Assembly: GCA_028875875.1 (NCBI GenBank)
Contig: JAGWUV010000003.1
Coordinates: 62,001 to 126,000 of the forward strand
Source: Bacteroidota bacterium
Lineage (GTDB): Bacteria > Bacteroidota > Bacteroidia > Chitinophagales > Chitinophagaceae
Length of the DNA stretch: 64,000 bases
Direction of reading: 5' to 3'
Positions 17,471 through 27,028 of this stretch are shown piece by piece (the stretch's first letter is position 1; every line of letters begins with the position of its first letter). A program made the translations under genes and the position numbers. Below the pieces are notes generated by a model. That model was not told where the DNA came from. It made no database searches and saw nothing but the letters and a program-made list of their open reading frames with translations.

Positions 17471-20002
17471 CTATTGGTTCTTAGGTAAAGCAATTAAGTT
17501 GGCTAATAAACGATAGGCCCCGGCAACACCGGCCGGTAACTGCCTGAACAATACTAAACTTACATAAGCAAAGTTACCTTTACCGTACTTGGCCGTGATT
17601 AAACTTCCGGCGGATGGTTTTTCACCACTGTCATTCATCGTTAACATCGTTTCAAAATGAGAATCTAACTGCTCTGCCTGGTAAGTGCTCCTCTCCTGCA
17701 CCCATCCTTCAAAATCTTTTTCTGTGATCTTATTAGGATAATTTAGTACAGGATGTGAGGGATTTGAAAAATGTACCACAGCATCTTCCTGGGTAACACG
17801 GGAACCGCCATTTACCGAGAAGTGATAAGGCCCGGCTTTCACAGCTTTACCCCCAACAAGGTTACTCTTCATATACTGTACCACAAGATTGCCACCATTC
17901 TCCACATATTGATTCAGTACTGCATTATTATCAGAAAGCCATTCATGAATATTATATGCCCTGATACCAACAATGATCGCATCGTATTGCTTCAGCTTTG
18001 CTGCCACCATATCGCTTTCTGAAAGATAATCTACCTGGAAACCAAGCTGCATAAGTGCTTCGGGTACTTTATCACCTGCGCCTTCAATATAACCGATCTT
18101 ATTCCCCACTAAGTTCACCTCATCATTGATCACATGAATGTTATCCTGATAGAAATAATGAATATCGGGTATATGATCATACTTGATGGCTCTTAAATAA
18201 GAACTATAAGAAGAAACCTTACCCTGTTCATTCATCATAACTGCTACATGAATATCATGAAGCGGTAATTGCGTATGGAACTGATTTAAAGAAAACTGCA
18301 TGGTGTACACTCTTCCTGTTTCAAAATCTATCACTGTGTCCTTTGAAAAAACAATGTCATCTCCCTGCTTAAACTGAAGCTTAACCGGCGTTTTCGCAGC
18401 ACTGTAATTCGATTTGATCTTCAACTCTACCAACTTGCTCTTCGTAAAACTATTACCGGGAGAAACATGGGTTAACACATTATCGGGAGAAAGCGATATG
18501 ATGAGTTTAGGAATGATCACCAATGGCTGATACAACTCTCCCTTAACGGGATCTGTGTATTTATACGCAACCGGTTTGTGTACAAAAAAGTCTACCCCAT
18601 ATACCGAGAAAATAAAAGTAGCAGTATAATCAGGGTCAGAACCGCTTTTACCAATCATCATCTGGTCATCAACAGTAAAACTTCCATTGCTTTGGGGTTT
18701 CTCCAGCCAATAAGGCTGAGAGAGATGTTCCAATGCAGGTACGGTGAAGGTTTTATCGAAAGAATAATTTTCATTGGTTCCCAAATTAACATTCACGGAT
18801 GAATCGAATGAAGGCGCACTGGTATTCTTCAGCACAACATTTTTCCATTCAACGGGAATATCATTACGCTTATTCACAAAGAAATTAAGGTTCATCTTTT
18901 CACCTTGTACAACGTATTCTTCATTGCTAACAGCTTCTGCAAACAACCCGCTGCAAGCCACTATTAAGTCCTGTATTTCCTGTAATTTTTTATTTCGGAT
19001 CACAGAATTCTCAATATTGCTACCGATGAATCTGTATAAGTTTACCAAAGGCTGTACGATCGTTTCAGGATGCTCGCAGTTATAAGTTTTCAATATATCA
19101 TCGAGCATTGCATCTACCTTCTCTCCGTTCTTAAAACGTTTCCAGCTAATATCTATTCCATCCATTAAACTTACATGCGGCGTATCTCCACCCGTAGTGG
19201 CAAAATATTCATAAATAGGGCCTTTTCTTCTTGGTCTTCCCTCGCCCTGGCTTTTGTGCATACTTCTTGCTTCACCGCCTATTTCACCATAACTCTTTCC
19301 CAATAAAGGATTGAAATTACCTACATCTATTTTTAACTGATTGCTTGCCGTTGTATTGATACTTCCAAAGTTGTAGGTATTCCATAATATCCTTTTTGCC
19401 TGCCAGGGAGTAACGCCATACTTCAATTGTTCGGGGAATTGAGTAGGGTCGGCAGCCGCCCTGAATGCTTTATTGGCAAGTATTGCAGATGCCCAGTGAT
19501 GACCGTGGCCAGCCCTGGCATCCTGCGGGAAACGAGTGATGATGATATCAGGTTGATACCTCCTGATCATCCATACCACATCGCTCAATATTTTTTGTTC
19601 ATCCCATATCCGCAAAGCTTCTGATGCATTTTTACTGAAGCCGAATTCAAATGCCCTGGAAAAATATTGTTCACTTCCATCAATCCGCCTTGCTGCCAGT
19701 AATTCCTGTGTTCTGATCAAACCTAATTCTACACCCTGTTCACTTCCAATAAGGTTCTGCCCGCCATCACCTCTCGTTAAACTTAAGTAAGCTGTTCTGT
19801 ATAGTTTTTCTTTAGCCAGATAAGGCAATAAACCATTGTTCTCATCATCAGGGTGAGCAGCAATATATAATACCGAGCCAAGTACTTTCAGCTTTTTTAG
19901 TTGCAACAAAATATCAGCGCTGGTAGGCGTTTCAGGCATTTGTGCACTGAGCGAAAAAGAAGCTATCAACCAACAGCTGATAAACGTTATCCATCGTTTC
20001 AT
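17471..20002 (-). CDS. Secreted PIG-L family deacetylase with large C-terminal region
   Basis: 843 residues from the ATG at 20002, which gives a clean signal peptide (MKRWITFISCWLIASFSLSA); the frame runs further up to 20092 without support. The N-terminal PIG-L/LmbE domain (about 40-280) carries the zinc motif AHPDDE at about 49-54 and a later His cluster GHGHHWAS. PIG-L enzymes remove acetyl groups from GlcNAc-containing substrates. The middle is beta-rich. The last 200 residues (YDAIIVGIRAYNIHEW, YVENGGNLVVQYM) look like a Rossmann/amidotransferase-like or ThuA-like fold. It lies 103 bp downstream of the M14 peptidase gene and is followed by two small membrane genes and an SSS symporter. 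The substrate outside the cell is unknown. Confidence 0.9.
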   Translation of the reverse strand: MKRWITFISCWLIASFSLSAQMPETPTSADILLQLKKLKVLGSVLYIAAHPDDENNGLLPYLAKEKLYRTAYLSLTRGDGGQNLIGSEQGVELGLIRTQELLAARRIDGSEQYFSRAFEFGFSKNASEALRIWDEQKILSDVVWMIRRYQPDIIITRFPQDARAGHGHHWASAILANKAFRAAADPTQFPEQLKYGVTPWQAKRILWNTYNFGSINTTASNQLKIDVGNFNPLLGKSYGEIGGEARSMHKSQGEGRPRRKGPIYEYFATTGGDTPHVSLMDGIDISWKRFKNGEKVDAMLDDILKTYNCEHPETIVQPLVNLYRFIGSNIENSVIRNKKLQEIQDLIVACSGLFAEAVSNEEYVVQGEKMNLNFFVNKRNDIPVEWKNVVLKNTSAPSFDSSVNVNLGTNENYSFDKTFTVPALEHLSQPYWLEKPQSNGSFTVDDQMMIGKSGSDPDYTATFIFSVYGVDFFVHKPVAYKYTDPVKGELYQPLVIIPKLIISLSPDNVLTHVSPGNSFTKSKLVELKIKSNYSAAKTPVKLQFKQGDDIVFSKDTVIDFETGRVYTMQFSLNQFHTQLPLHDIHVAVMMNEQGKVSSYSSYLRAIKYDHIPDIHYFYQDNIHVINDEVNLVGNKIGYIEGAGDKVPEALMQLGFQVDYLSESDMVAAKLKQYDAIIVGIRAYNIHEWLSDNNAVLNQYVENGGNLVVQYMKSNLVGGKAVKAGPYHFSVNGGSRVTQEDAVVHFSNPSHPVLNYPNKITEKDFEGWVQERSTYQAEQLDSHFETMLTMNDSGEKPSAGSLITAKYGKGNFAYVSLVLFRQLPAGVAGAYRLLANLIALPKNQ

Positions 20003-20105
20003 TAGCATAAGTTTACGTACGAAGATAAATGTTGTAATAAGATGTACTTTACCATTTAAACAAAAAGGAGCCGAAGCCCCTTTAAAAATCATTAAATGTT
20101 CATGC

Positions 20106-22616
20106 TTATTGCCCCACTATAAAAACAGCATTAGCAAACATTAGTTTACCGTTCTCCCAAAAAAGGCGGAACAAAGGATTATCAGCCATGTAAATGATAT
20201 GACCATTACCCGCATCTTCCACACCGAACAGCAGCCCGTCTTTCAAATGATTTTTCACATGGTACCCACTGAAACCTGCTACATAAGCATCTTTCTTCAT
20301 TACGCCTACATTCCAGCCTTCTTTCATAAACTCGTAAATATTCGCATCCTGTTTTAATGTGTAATAATTATTGCCGTAACCAAAAGCCAAAGGATGCGTA
20401 TTATCGAGCTCTACCTTATAAATGGCTCCCGGTATGGAATTGGAAAGATCATCCCGCTCCCTTTCCGCATACTTTTTAATATCTGCATAATCCTCCTTAC
20501 GCATCCCTTCTTCATCCTTATCCTCTTTTAGTTTAACGGCAAATCCGCCTTTTGAAGAAAGCAGCGCCATAGCATTCTGCATGGCTATCAACCTGCCTCC
20601 ACCTCTTGCAAAATCCCTTAACTTATCAACAATAGTTTTATCATTGAATGAATGATAAGTACCATCCGGCAAGATCACAACATTATATTTTGAAAGTGAT
20701 ACCCTGGGCAGGTCATTGGCATTGATCAGTGTGATGGGATAATCCAATACCTGATCAAAGAAATTCCATACTTCCCCGGCATCAGTGTAAGATACCTGTT
20801 CACCTGTGATCAATGCAACGTGGGGTGGGTTGATGATGTGCACATCAGGACTACCAAAGTCTGCTCCCTTATCCATAAAACCTGTGCTAACCACATCGGC
20901 ATGTACATGAAATTTAGTAGCAGCAGTAAGGATGATCTTATGAATGTCACGATGAAGATTGCTTGTTTTGATAACGATCAACGTACCCGGGTCATAGGTT
21001 TTACCATTGTATGAAAAAGGCTTTTCGGCATAGCGAACTTTTATCCTGTTTTTTAGAAGATATGCAAGTAATTGTGCACTGTTGATAGACGTGTATGGAA
21101 TAATATATCCATACGCCGAATTAGCAATAACAATACTGTCTGCAACATATGAATAGGGCAATATATCTTTTTTCTCTTTCAGAGCATAACCTTCTACACC
21201 ATACACATAAGGTATGCTCCATGCAGTAATATCATAGGTGGCACTATCGGTAATTTTACTTTTCGGTTCAAACAAAACCCTTACCAAGGTACTGCGGGGC
21301 TGGTACATGGAAACTGCCAGTGTATAGGTTTTTAACCGTACCTCTTCTTCCTTTCCGGTGAAATAGCGGAACCCTTTCATGGCTCCGGTAACAGTACCGT
21401 ATTCTATCCCGTTTTTATCCAGGAGTTGTTGAAGGGCTGTTATTTTATTTTCTTCATCAGCCGTAACCACATAAGTTTTGTACTCACCGTTCTTAGCATT
21501 CCTGCTATCATCAAAAAACTTCCTGTATTCAGTAATGAGTTGTGTTGCATTCTTTGAGGCCATTTCAATAGTTGATAAACCTGTAGTGAAATGATGCAGC
21601 GCCCTATCCACCAATGTTAAAGAATCACCATCTTCATTTCTTACACCCAATCCCCCACGTGGACCGCCCCCCTGTTCATATGTCATACCAATAGCCCCGT
21701 TATAAATTGGATAAGTATCTCCGTAAGAAGGATAAAAAAGATCAAAGCGTTCCTTGGTAAAATACAACCATCCCTTGCTATCAAAATAGTGTGCATTATT
21801 TTTCCCGATGGCTACCTGGAACTCACGTTGCCAGGGTGTGATCACTTCATGCAAGGGTTCTGCTGCAGGGGCAAAATAATATGGTTCATTGATGCCCTGC
21901 TCATGAAAATCAACATGTACCTGTGGCATCCATTCTTTATACTTTTTTAAACGTTGCTGTGTTTCAATTTGTGTTTGCCATGCCCAGTCGCGGTTCAGGT
22001 CAAAATTATAATGATTGGTTCTGCCGCCGGGCCAGGGCTCACTATGTTCCCTTGCCTGCAAATCGATATCTAGATTTTTCCCGGAAACAGAATTATACCA
22101 GTTAACATAACGGTCTCTTCCATCGGGATTGATACAGGGATCAATGATCACCACCGTATGCTGTAACCATTCTTTTGCAGAAGTATTATTGGGATTGGTT
22201 AATGCATACAATGTAAGCATAGCTGCTTCGCTGGAAGATGGCTCATTGCCATGTACATTATAACTCAGCCAAACAATTACAGGAGTATGATCTGTGAGCG
22301 GCATCATTTTGTCTTTCGTTAAACCTGCCAGTCGCAGGTTATTCAGCCTGATCTGCTCCAGCCTTTGCATATTCTCAGGAGAAGAAACTGTTACTGTGAT
22401 CAACTCCCGGCCCTCATTCGTTTCACCATATTTTTCAAGCTTAACAATATCAGGTCTTGCCTGTGCTACTGCCCTGCAATAGTCAACAATACGTGAGTGG
22501 CGTGTATACTTTGTTCCTATAGTATAGCCTAAGAACTGTTCTGGGCTTTGCAGCGTTTGTGCAAAACATAGGGTGGTAATAAAAGCTGCGGTACAAACAG
22601 CTATCAATTTTCTCAT
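20106..22616 (-). CDS. Secreted M14 family zinc carboxypeptidase
   Basis: 836 residues from the ATG at 22616, giving signal peptide RKLIAVCTAAFITTLCFA; an upstream in-frame ATG at 22670 adds an unlikely extension. The M14 zinc site is visible: His and Glu in YNVHGNEPSSSE and a third His in VHVDFHEQG, with DLNRDWAW typical of the family. The carboxypeptidase domain covers roughly 25-380. The C-terminal half is a separate alpha/beta region (VVILPDGTYHSFNDKT, LRDFARGGGRLIAMQNA), reminiscent of the amidotransferase-like end of the neighbouring PIG-L protein. First gene of the degradation and symport operon. Confidence 0.92.
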   Translation of the reverse strand: MRKLIAVCTAAFITTLCFAQTLQSPEQFLGYTIGTKYTRHSRIVDYCRAVAQARPDIVKLEKYGETNEGRELITVTVSSPENMQRLEQIRLNNLRLAGLTKDKMMPLTDHTPVIVWLSYNVHGNEPSSSEAAMLTLYALTNPNNTSAKEWLQHTVVIIDPCINPDGRDRYVNWYNSVSGKNLDIDLQAREHSEPWPGGRTNHYNFDLNRDWAWQTQIETQQRLKKYKEWMPQVHVDFHEQGINEPYYFAPAAEPLHEVITPWQREFQVAIGKNNAHYFDSKGWLYFTKERFDLFYPSYGDTYPIYNGAIGMTYEQGGGPRGGLGVRNEDGDSLTLVDRALHHFTTGLSTIEMASKNATQLITEYRKFFDDSRNAKNGEYKTYVVTADEENKITALQQLLDKNGIEYGTVTGAMKGFRYFTGKEEEVRLKTYTLAVSMYQPRSTLVRVLFEPKSKITDSATYDITAWSIPYVYGVEGYALKEKKDILPYSYVADSIVIANSAYGYIIPYTSINSAQLLAYLLKNRIKVRYAEKPFSYNGKTYDPGTLIVIKTSNLHRDIHKIILTAATKFHVHADVVSTGFMDKGADFGSPDVHIINPPHVALITGEQVSYTDAGEVWNFFDQVLDYPITLINANDLPRVSLSKYNVVILPDGTYHSFNDKTIVDKLRDFARGGGRLIAMQNAMALLSSKGGFAVKLKEDKDEEGMRKEDYADIKKYAERERDDLSNSIPGAIYKVELDNTHPLAFGYGNNYYTLKQDANIYEFMKEGWNVGVMKKDAYVAGFSGYHVKNHLKDGLLFGVEDAGNGHIIYMADNPLFRLFWENGKLMFANAVFIVGQ

Positions 22617-22710
22617 ATAGTAACTGTATGATGGGATGTGAATGTAGGTAAAGAAAAAAAAGCAGCCCAAAATGACTGCTTAATTTTTTGTGAATGGACG
22701 AACCAACTAT

Positions 22711-23115
22711 TTATACGGGCTCTGCCGTTAAATGAACTTTCGTCATCTCAAGATAATGATTCTGTAACTGGTGTACATACTGAATGGCCGGATGATGCCT
22801 CCTGTCTTCCCTGTACCACATCTCCATATTGGCAAAATCATCTTTATGCGGAACCACAATTCTGAAAGCGCCTTTCTTATATTTAATAGCACCGTCATCA
22901 AAGGTTTCTTTTGAAAAATTTAATCGCAATAATTGCTCATCTGAAAGAGGAAGAGGAGACAGATCTTCGGGATCATACCAAAACTCCTGAACAGATGTTT
23001 CAACACATACCTGTTTTTCATCACCATTCAAACCGGTTACTTCTCCTTCCCAGGTTTTTCCTTCATAGGAACACAGAACATAGTCTCCAATTTTAAGGTC
23101 ACTGAATTTGATCAT
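22711..23115 (-). CDS. Conserved hypothetical protein, 134 aa
   Basis: I recognise no named family. The N-terminal third is a small beta-barrel-like segment (KIGDYVLCSYEGKTWEGEVT), and the C-terminal end IQYVHQLQNHYLEMTKVHLT resembles a tail that I have seen in uncharacterised Bacteroidota proteins, where VHQLQN is the recurrent core. No signal peptide or membrane helix. It is a single gene between hmgA and the M14 operon on the same strand. Start ATG at 23115. Function unknown. Confidence 0.75.
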   Translation of the reverse strand: MIKFSDLKIGDYVLCSYEGKTWEGEVTGLNGDEKQVCVETSVQEFWYDPEDLSPLPLSDEQLLRLNFSKETFDDGAIKYKKGAFRIVVPHKDDFANMEMWYREDRRHHPAIQYVHQLQNHYLEMTKVHLTAEPV

Positions 23116-23181
23116 ATGGCATTGTTTTAGGACTATAAGTTAGGCTAATTTCTCCACCTGTAAAAATGAAATTTTACTTAA

Positions 23182-24339
23182 CTATTCAGCCCAGCTCATA
23201 GTGTACCCGGGATTTTCTATACGTAATGCATCTACCGTTAGCATCAATGGATGAAAAGTATCAATCATTACTGCCAGCTCCCTGGTTTCTTTGGCACCGA
23301 TACTTTTTTCTACCGCCCCGGGATGCGGCCCATGCGGTATACCGGCAGGATGCAGGGTAATCATCCCTCTTGTTACATGCTTCCGGCTCATAAAATCACC
23401 ATCCACATAATACAATACTTCATCACTATCAATATTACTATGATTGTATGGAGCAGGGATAGCCTGCGGATGATAATCGTACAACCTTGGCACAAAACTG
23501 CATACCACAAAATTGTTGGCCTCAAAGGTTTGATGAACTGGCGGTGGTTGGTGCACCCTGCCGGTGATCGGTTCAAAATCATGAATGCTGAAAGCGAATG
23601 GGTAACAATATCCATCCCATCCGATCACATCAAAAGGATGATGAGCATAATGAATGCCATAGAGCATTCCTTTCTTTTTGGTTTGAATCAAGAAATCTCC
23701 CGTCTCGTCTTTTGTGATAAGGTTCTGTGGTGTTCTGATATCTCTTTCACAGTAAGGAGCATGCTCCAACAATTGTCCATACTTACTTACATACCGCTTG
23801 GGATAACGAATAGGACTAAAAGATTCAACAATCAGCAAACGGTTATTATCGGTATGAAAATGTATCTGGTAAATCGTTCCTCTGGGTATCACCAGGTAAT
23901 CGCCATAGGCAAAACCGATCATACCATACGAAGTATATAACACACCACTTCCTTCATGTATAAAAATCATTTCATCAGCATCTGCATTTTTATAAAAATA
24001 GTGTTGCATACTTTCCTGTGGTGCGGCTATAACAATATGACAATCGTTATTTACCAATACCGGCTTCCTGCTTTTTAAATAATCTTTCTCCGGCTGCACC
24101 TGGAAACTTTCCAGACAACGATGCTGCAGCATCTTCTCCTCTGCTATTACAGGCGATACATCAATCGGTGTATCAGTTTTTATGATCTGTGTGGGAGGAT
24201 GGCAATGATACAGCAAAGAATAATCGTTACTGAAACCTTCAGTTGAAAATAATTCTTCTGCATACAAACCACCATCAGGCTTTCTGAATTGTGTATGGCG
24301 TTTATGGGGAATAGAACCCTGTGATGTATAATGAGGCAT
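23182..24339 (-). CDS. hmgA: Homogentisate 1,2-dioxygenase
   Basis: 385 residues. This non-haem iron enzyme opens the ring of homogentisate in tyrosine/phenylalanine breakdown, giving maleylacetoacetate. The cupin-like core and the conserved end are visible: YGDYLVIPRGTIYQI, GWDGYCYPFAFSIHDFEP, SNIDSDEVLYYVDGDF and HPAGIPHGPHPG, which hold the candidate iron-binding His/Glu residues. It is shorter than the roughly 440-residue animal enzyme but normal for the bacterial COG3508 type. No hppD or fumarylacetoacetase gene adjoins it here, so the pathway must be spread over the genome. Confidence 0.93.
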   Translation of the reverse strand: MPHYTSQGSIPHKRHTQFRKPDGGLYAEELFSTEGFSNDYSLLYHCHPPTQIIKTDTPIDVSPVIAEEKMLQHRCLESFQVQPEKDYLKSRKPVLVNNDCHIVIAAPQESMQHYFYKNADADEMIFIHEGSGVLYTSYGMIGFAYGDYLVIPRGTIYQIHFHTDNNRLLIVESFSPIRYPKRYVSKYGQLLEHAPYCERDIRTPQNLITKDETGDFLIQTKKKGMLYGIHYAHHPFDVIGWDGYCYPFAFSIHDFEPITGRVHQPPPVHQTFEANNFVVCSFVPRLYDYHPQAIPAPYNHSNIDSDEVLYYVDGDFMSRKHVTRGMITLHPAGIPHGPHPGAVEKSIGAKETRELAVMIDTFHPLMLTVDALRIENPGYTMSWAE

Positions 24340-24599
24340 ATTGTGGAGTTATGAGTGATGAGTTATAAGTTGTAGGTAATGAGTACTATGTGAACATAGA
24401 TGACAGATATTTGATGATGAGCTAACTGGTACATACAAATAACTGTAAACATCTGTAGTAAACATTAAATTAAGCTTGCACTCAACTCAAGAGATGCCAA
24501 TAAAAAAACATATTTCCATTGACGTTTATCTATCCAGTAAATAAAATTTCTGAAGAAGGGCATGGCGTTCAATCGTTCTATCAAATATACTAAAACAAT
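24340..24599. other. Gene-free stretch upstream of hmgA
   Basis: About 260 bp without a convincing reading frame. The part nearest hmgA (24349-24394) is an imperfect repeat of ATGAG/TTATAAG words. The hmgA promoter must lie here, but no clear TAnnTTTG element was found. Confidence 0.5.
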
Positions 24600-24623
24600 A
24601 AAGGAAGCCTTGCAGCTTCCTTT
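24600..24623 (-). terminator. Terminator of the four-helix membrane protein gene
   Basis: A 9-bp perfect stem (AAAGGAAGC with its complement) and a 6-nt loop, 21 bp after the stop. It is followed on the minus strand by a short T-rich stretch (ATTGTTTT). Confidence 0.65.
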
Positions 24624-24644
24624 ATATATCTTCTTTTCATTTTG

Positions 24645-25109
24645 TTAATATAATCCTCTGAACCAGGGCACATCTGAAAAACGGAAAGGCCAGGGCACTG
24701 AAGCCAAAATAACTACGAGTGCAATCACATACAAGGTTAGCAGTTTTTTATTCTTCTGCGCAGGAGCGATCTCTTTTTTCGCAACAGACCTGGAAATCGT
24801 GATCAGCACAATAGCAATGATCATTCCGGTAATATGTTCTACCGCCCAAAAACGCATCACGCTATTCTTCATCACTTCACCCATTCCATATTCTCTGATA
24901 AATACAAAACCTTTAGGGCCTGCAAAATATTGGTAGAGGCCGATCAACAGGTTAATGTGGGCAATGATCAACAAACGCAGGTTCCACTTTTTATCAGCAT
25001 TGGTAAATGCTTCAGATGAATCTACGGCAGACCTGAAAATATTAACGATCAAAAGTAATAAGATGATCCAGCGAAACAGGCTATGTATGCCTAATAAGCC
25101 ATTGTACAT
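24645..25109 (-). CDS. Four-helix inner-membrane protein, cytochrome b561-like
   Basis: 154 residues with four transmembrane segments: around HSLFRWIILLLLIVNIF, LRLLIIAHINLLIGLYQYF, VEHITGMIIAIVLITIS and LLTLYVIALVVILA. His residues near the ends of helices (HSLFRW, AHINLL, VEHITG) are in positions that could bind haem, as in b561-type proteins, but I cannot confirm haem binding. The end PWPFRFSDVPWFRGLY is conserved-looking. Single gene with its own terminator. Bacteroidota homologues are often annotated as cytochrome B; the actual role is unknown. Confidence 0.75.
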   Translation of the reverse strand: MYNGLLGIHSLFRWIILLLLIVNIFRSAVDSSEAFTNADKKWNLRLLIIAHINLLIGLYQYFAGPKGFVFIREYGMGEVMKNSVMRFWAVEHITGMIIAIVLITISRSVAKKEIAPAQKNKKLLTLYVIALVVILASVPWPFRFSDVPWFRGLY

Positions 25110-25291
25110 AATTCTTTGTTTAATTAATTGGTAGGTTACAAGTTGACTTTCTTACGCAGCCGGGGCTTACGTATGAATGCTTTGCAAGATACATTGTTTC
25201 AGTGCTTATGCAAATTTATTATCAGCATCAGGCTCATTATAAAGAAAAGAGAAAATCGAATGCCTGCAAAACCCTTCAGCCCATAGGCTTC

Positions 25292-25320
25292 TTGCGATAA
25301 GCTGCTTACCGCTATTTTTG
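25292..25320 (+). promoter_or_regulatory. Promoter of TPR lipoprotein, apparently leaderless
   Basis: TTG at 25292-25294, 18 bp, then TATTTTTG at 25313-25320 (exact TAnnTTTG). The -7 element ends 4 bp before the ATG at 25325, so transcription would begin at or very near the start codon. Confidence 0.5.
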
Positions 25321-25324
25321 CAGC

Positions 25325-26116
25325 ATGAAAAAAATTGCATTGTTCGCAGGTATTGTTTTTTTCGCAGCCGCCTGTAATAACCATACATCAGATCATCAAT
25401 CCTCAGACAACCTGTCTGCCAAAGCTCAAGACCTTAGCCAAAAAGTGCAGCAGCACCCGGATAGCGCCGGCCTGCGTTTGCAATTGGTAGATGCGTTGGA
25501 CAGCTTGAATAATTACAAAGAAGCTGCAGCTCAAATGGATTTACTGATCCGGAAAGATAGTCTTAATTATGGCCTATGGTTCAGAAAAGCCAGGTTACAA
25601 GAAAGTGCGAAAGATACTTTGCAGGCCATAGAAGCCTATAACAAGGCCTTGCATATTTATCCCTCCCCCGACGGTATGTTGTCCCTCGCCAATTTACTCG
25701 CCGAAAAGAAAAATGAAAATGCCTTACTACTTTGCCAGCGAGTGGCAGAGCTTCGTTTAGGCAGGGAGTATATTGCACATTGCAGCTTCATCAGCGGCGT
25801 TTACTATGCCAGAACAGGCAATACCGAAAGGGCTTTACAGGCATTTGACAATTGTATTAATAACGATTTTAGTTATATGGAAGCCTACCAGGAAAAAGGT
25901 TTTATTTTTTATGATGCCGGAAAATATGCGGATGCATTGAAAATATTCCAGATGGCGGCACAGGTAAACAATACTTACGCCGATGCTTATTACTGGCAGG
26001 CCAAATGCTATGAAGCGATGAACCAAAAAGCGGAAGCTATTAAAAATTATCAAACAGCATTAGGGCTGGATAACCAATTGAAAGAAGCTGCAGCTGCCAT
26101 TAAACGCCTTCAATAG
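25325..26116 (+). CDS. TPR-repeat lipoprotein
   Basis: 263 residues. Signal peptide with lipobox (KKIALFAGIVFFAAACNNH) places it as a lipoprotein, with Cys at about 17. After a Ser/Asp-rich linker, at least five tetratricopeptide-type helix pairs run to the end; clear ones are NYGLWFRKARLQESAKDTLQ, ERALQAFDNCINNDFSYMEA, DALKIFQMAAQVNNTYADAY and AEAIKNYQTALGLDNQLKEA. TPRs mediate protein contacts; the partner is unknown. It precedes rpe by 83 bp on the same strand, but no functional link is evident. Confidence 0.88.
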   Translation: MKKIALFAGIVFFAAACNNHTSDHQSSDNLSAKAQDLSQKVQQHPDSAGLRLQLVDALDSLNNYKEAAAQMDLLIRKDSLNYGLWFRKARLQESAKDTLQAIEAYNKALHIYPSPDGMLSLANLLAEKKNENALLLCQRVAELRLGREYIAHCSFISGVYYARTGNTERALQAFDNCINNDFSYMEAYQEKGFIFYDAGKYADALKIFQMAAQVNNTYADAYYWQAKCYEAMNQKAEAIKNYQTALGLDNQLKEAAAAIKRLQ

Positions 26117-26199
26117 AAAGCAGTTCAAAAATCTTGAAGTAATTTCGCTGCTCTTTTAATCATTGAATAAAACATCATTCATTTATTTAAAACAAGTAT

Positions 26200-26847
26200 A
26201 TGCCCATCATTGCACCCTCCTTTTTAAGTGCTGATTTTTTGAATTTGCAGAAAGATTGCGACCTGATCAACAACAGCAGTGCAGATTGGGTTCACCTGGA
26301 TGTGATGGATGGAAGATTTGTTCCGAACATCAGTTTCGGCTTGCCTGTAATTGAAGCAGTAAAAAGAGGCGTGAACAAAACACTGGATGTACACCTGATG
26401 ATAGAAGAGCCTGAACGTTATGCCGAAGATTTCAGGAAAGCAGGTGCCGATATTTTAACCGTTCATTACGAAGCTTGCAGGCATTTGCACAGGAACATTC
26501 AGCAAATCAAATCTTTAGGCATGAAAGCCGGTGTAGCTTTGAATCCGCACACCCCCGTTCATGTACTCGATACTATTTTAACGGATGTTGATATGGTATT
26601 GCTGATGAGTGTAAACCCGGGTTTTGGCGGACAAAAATTCATCCCTCAAACTATAGATAAGATCCGTGCTCTAAAACATATGATCAAAGAAGCAGGAGCA
26701 GATGTTTTGATTGAAATTGATGGCGGTGTTACTTTAGAAAATGCCCCTGCCATCTTACATACCGGAGCTGATGTACTTGTAGCAGGTAACACTGTATTCC
26801 GCTCTGCAGATCCTTATCAAACCATTGATCTGCTGAAAAGCATGTAA
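26200..26847 (+). CDS. rpe: Ribulose-phosphate 3-epimerase
   Basis: 215 residues, normal length. Interconverts ribulose-5-phosphate and xylulose-5-phosphate in the pentose phosphate pathway, cytoplasmic. The TIM-barrel motifs are all visible: APSFLSADFLNLQ at the start, HLDVMDGRFVPNISFG with the metal-binding His and catalytic Asp, LDVHLMIEEPERY, MSVNPGFGGQKFI, and EIDGGVTLENA with the second catalytic Asp. Start ATG at 26200. The 181 bp that follow (26848-27028) contain the phoH promoter. Confidence 0.97.
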   Translation: MPIIAPSFLSADFLNLQKDCDLINNSSADWVHLDVMDGRFVPNISFGLPVIEAVKRGVNKTLDVHLMIEEPERYAEDFRKAGADILTVHYEACRHLHRNIQQIKSLGMKAGVALNPHTPVHVLDTILTDVDMVLLMSVNPGFGGQKFIPQTIDKIRALKHMIKEAGADVLIEIDGGVTLENAPAILHTGADVLVAGNTVFRSADPYQTIDLLKSM

Positions 26848-26941
26848 TACAAAGCGTGGTCACATTTTTTTAACGAAACATATTGCGGATAATAAAGCAA
26901 ATTGCAGGAGATATCTATCCACACCTGTGTATAATCTATTG

Positions 26942-26973
26942 TTGGATGTATCGATAGGAAAAAATTAAATTTG
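26942..26973 (+). promoter_or_regulatory. Promoter of phoH
   Basis: TTG at 26942-26944 followed after 21 bp by TAAATTTG at 26966-26973, an exact match to TAnnTTTG. It predicts a leader of about 50 nt before the TTG start codon of phoH. Confidence 0.5.
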
Positions 26974-27028
26974 AAGTGGATGGCTTACTAAGTGGGTTCA
27001 ACATCCTATCACCTAAAAATGGAACAGC

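Noticed and set aside
23251-23940. 229-codon open frame on the plus strand
   Set aside because: It lies wholly antisense to homogentisate dioxygenase, whose motifs are unmistakable; the frame has no family resemblance and is a shadow.
26903-26930. DnaA-box-like CTATCCACA upstream of phoH
   Set aside because: A single imperfect match to TTATNCACA without a cluster or AT-rich unwinding element; not an origin.
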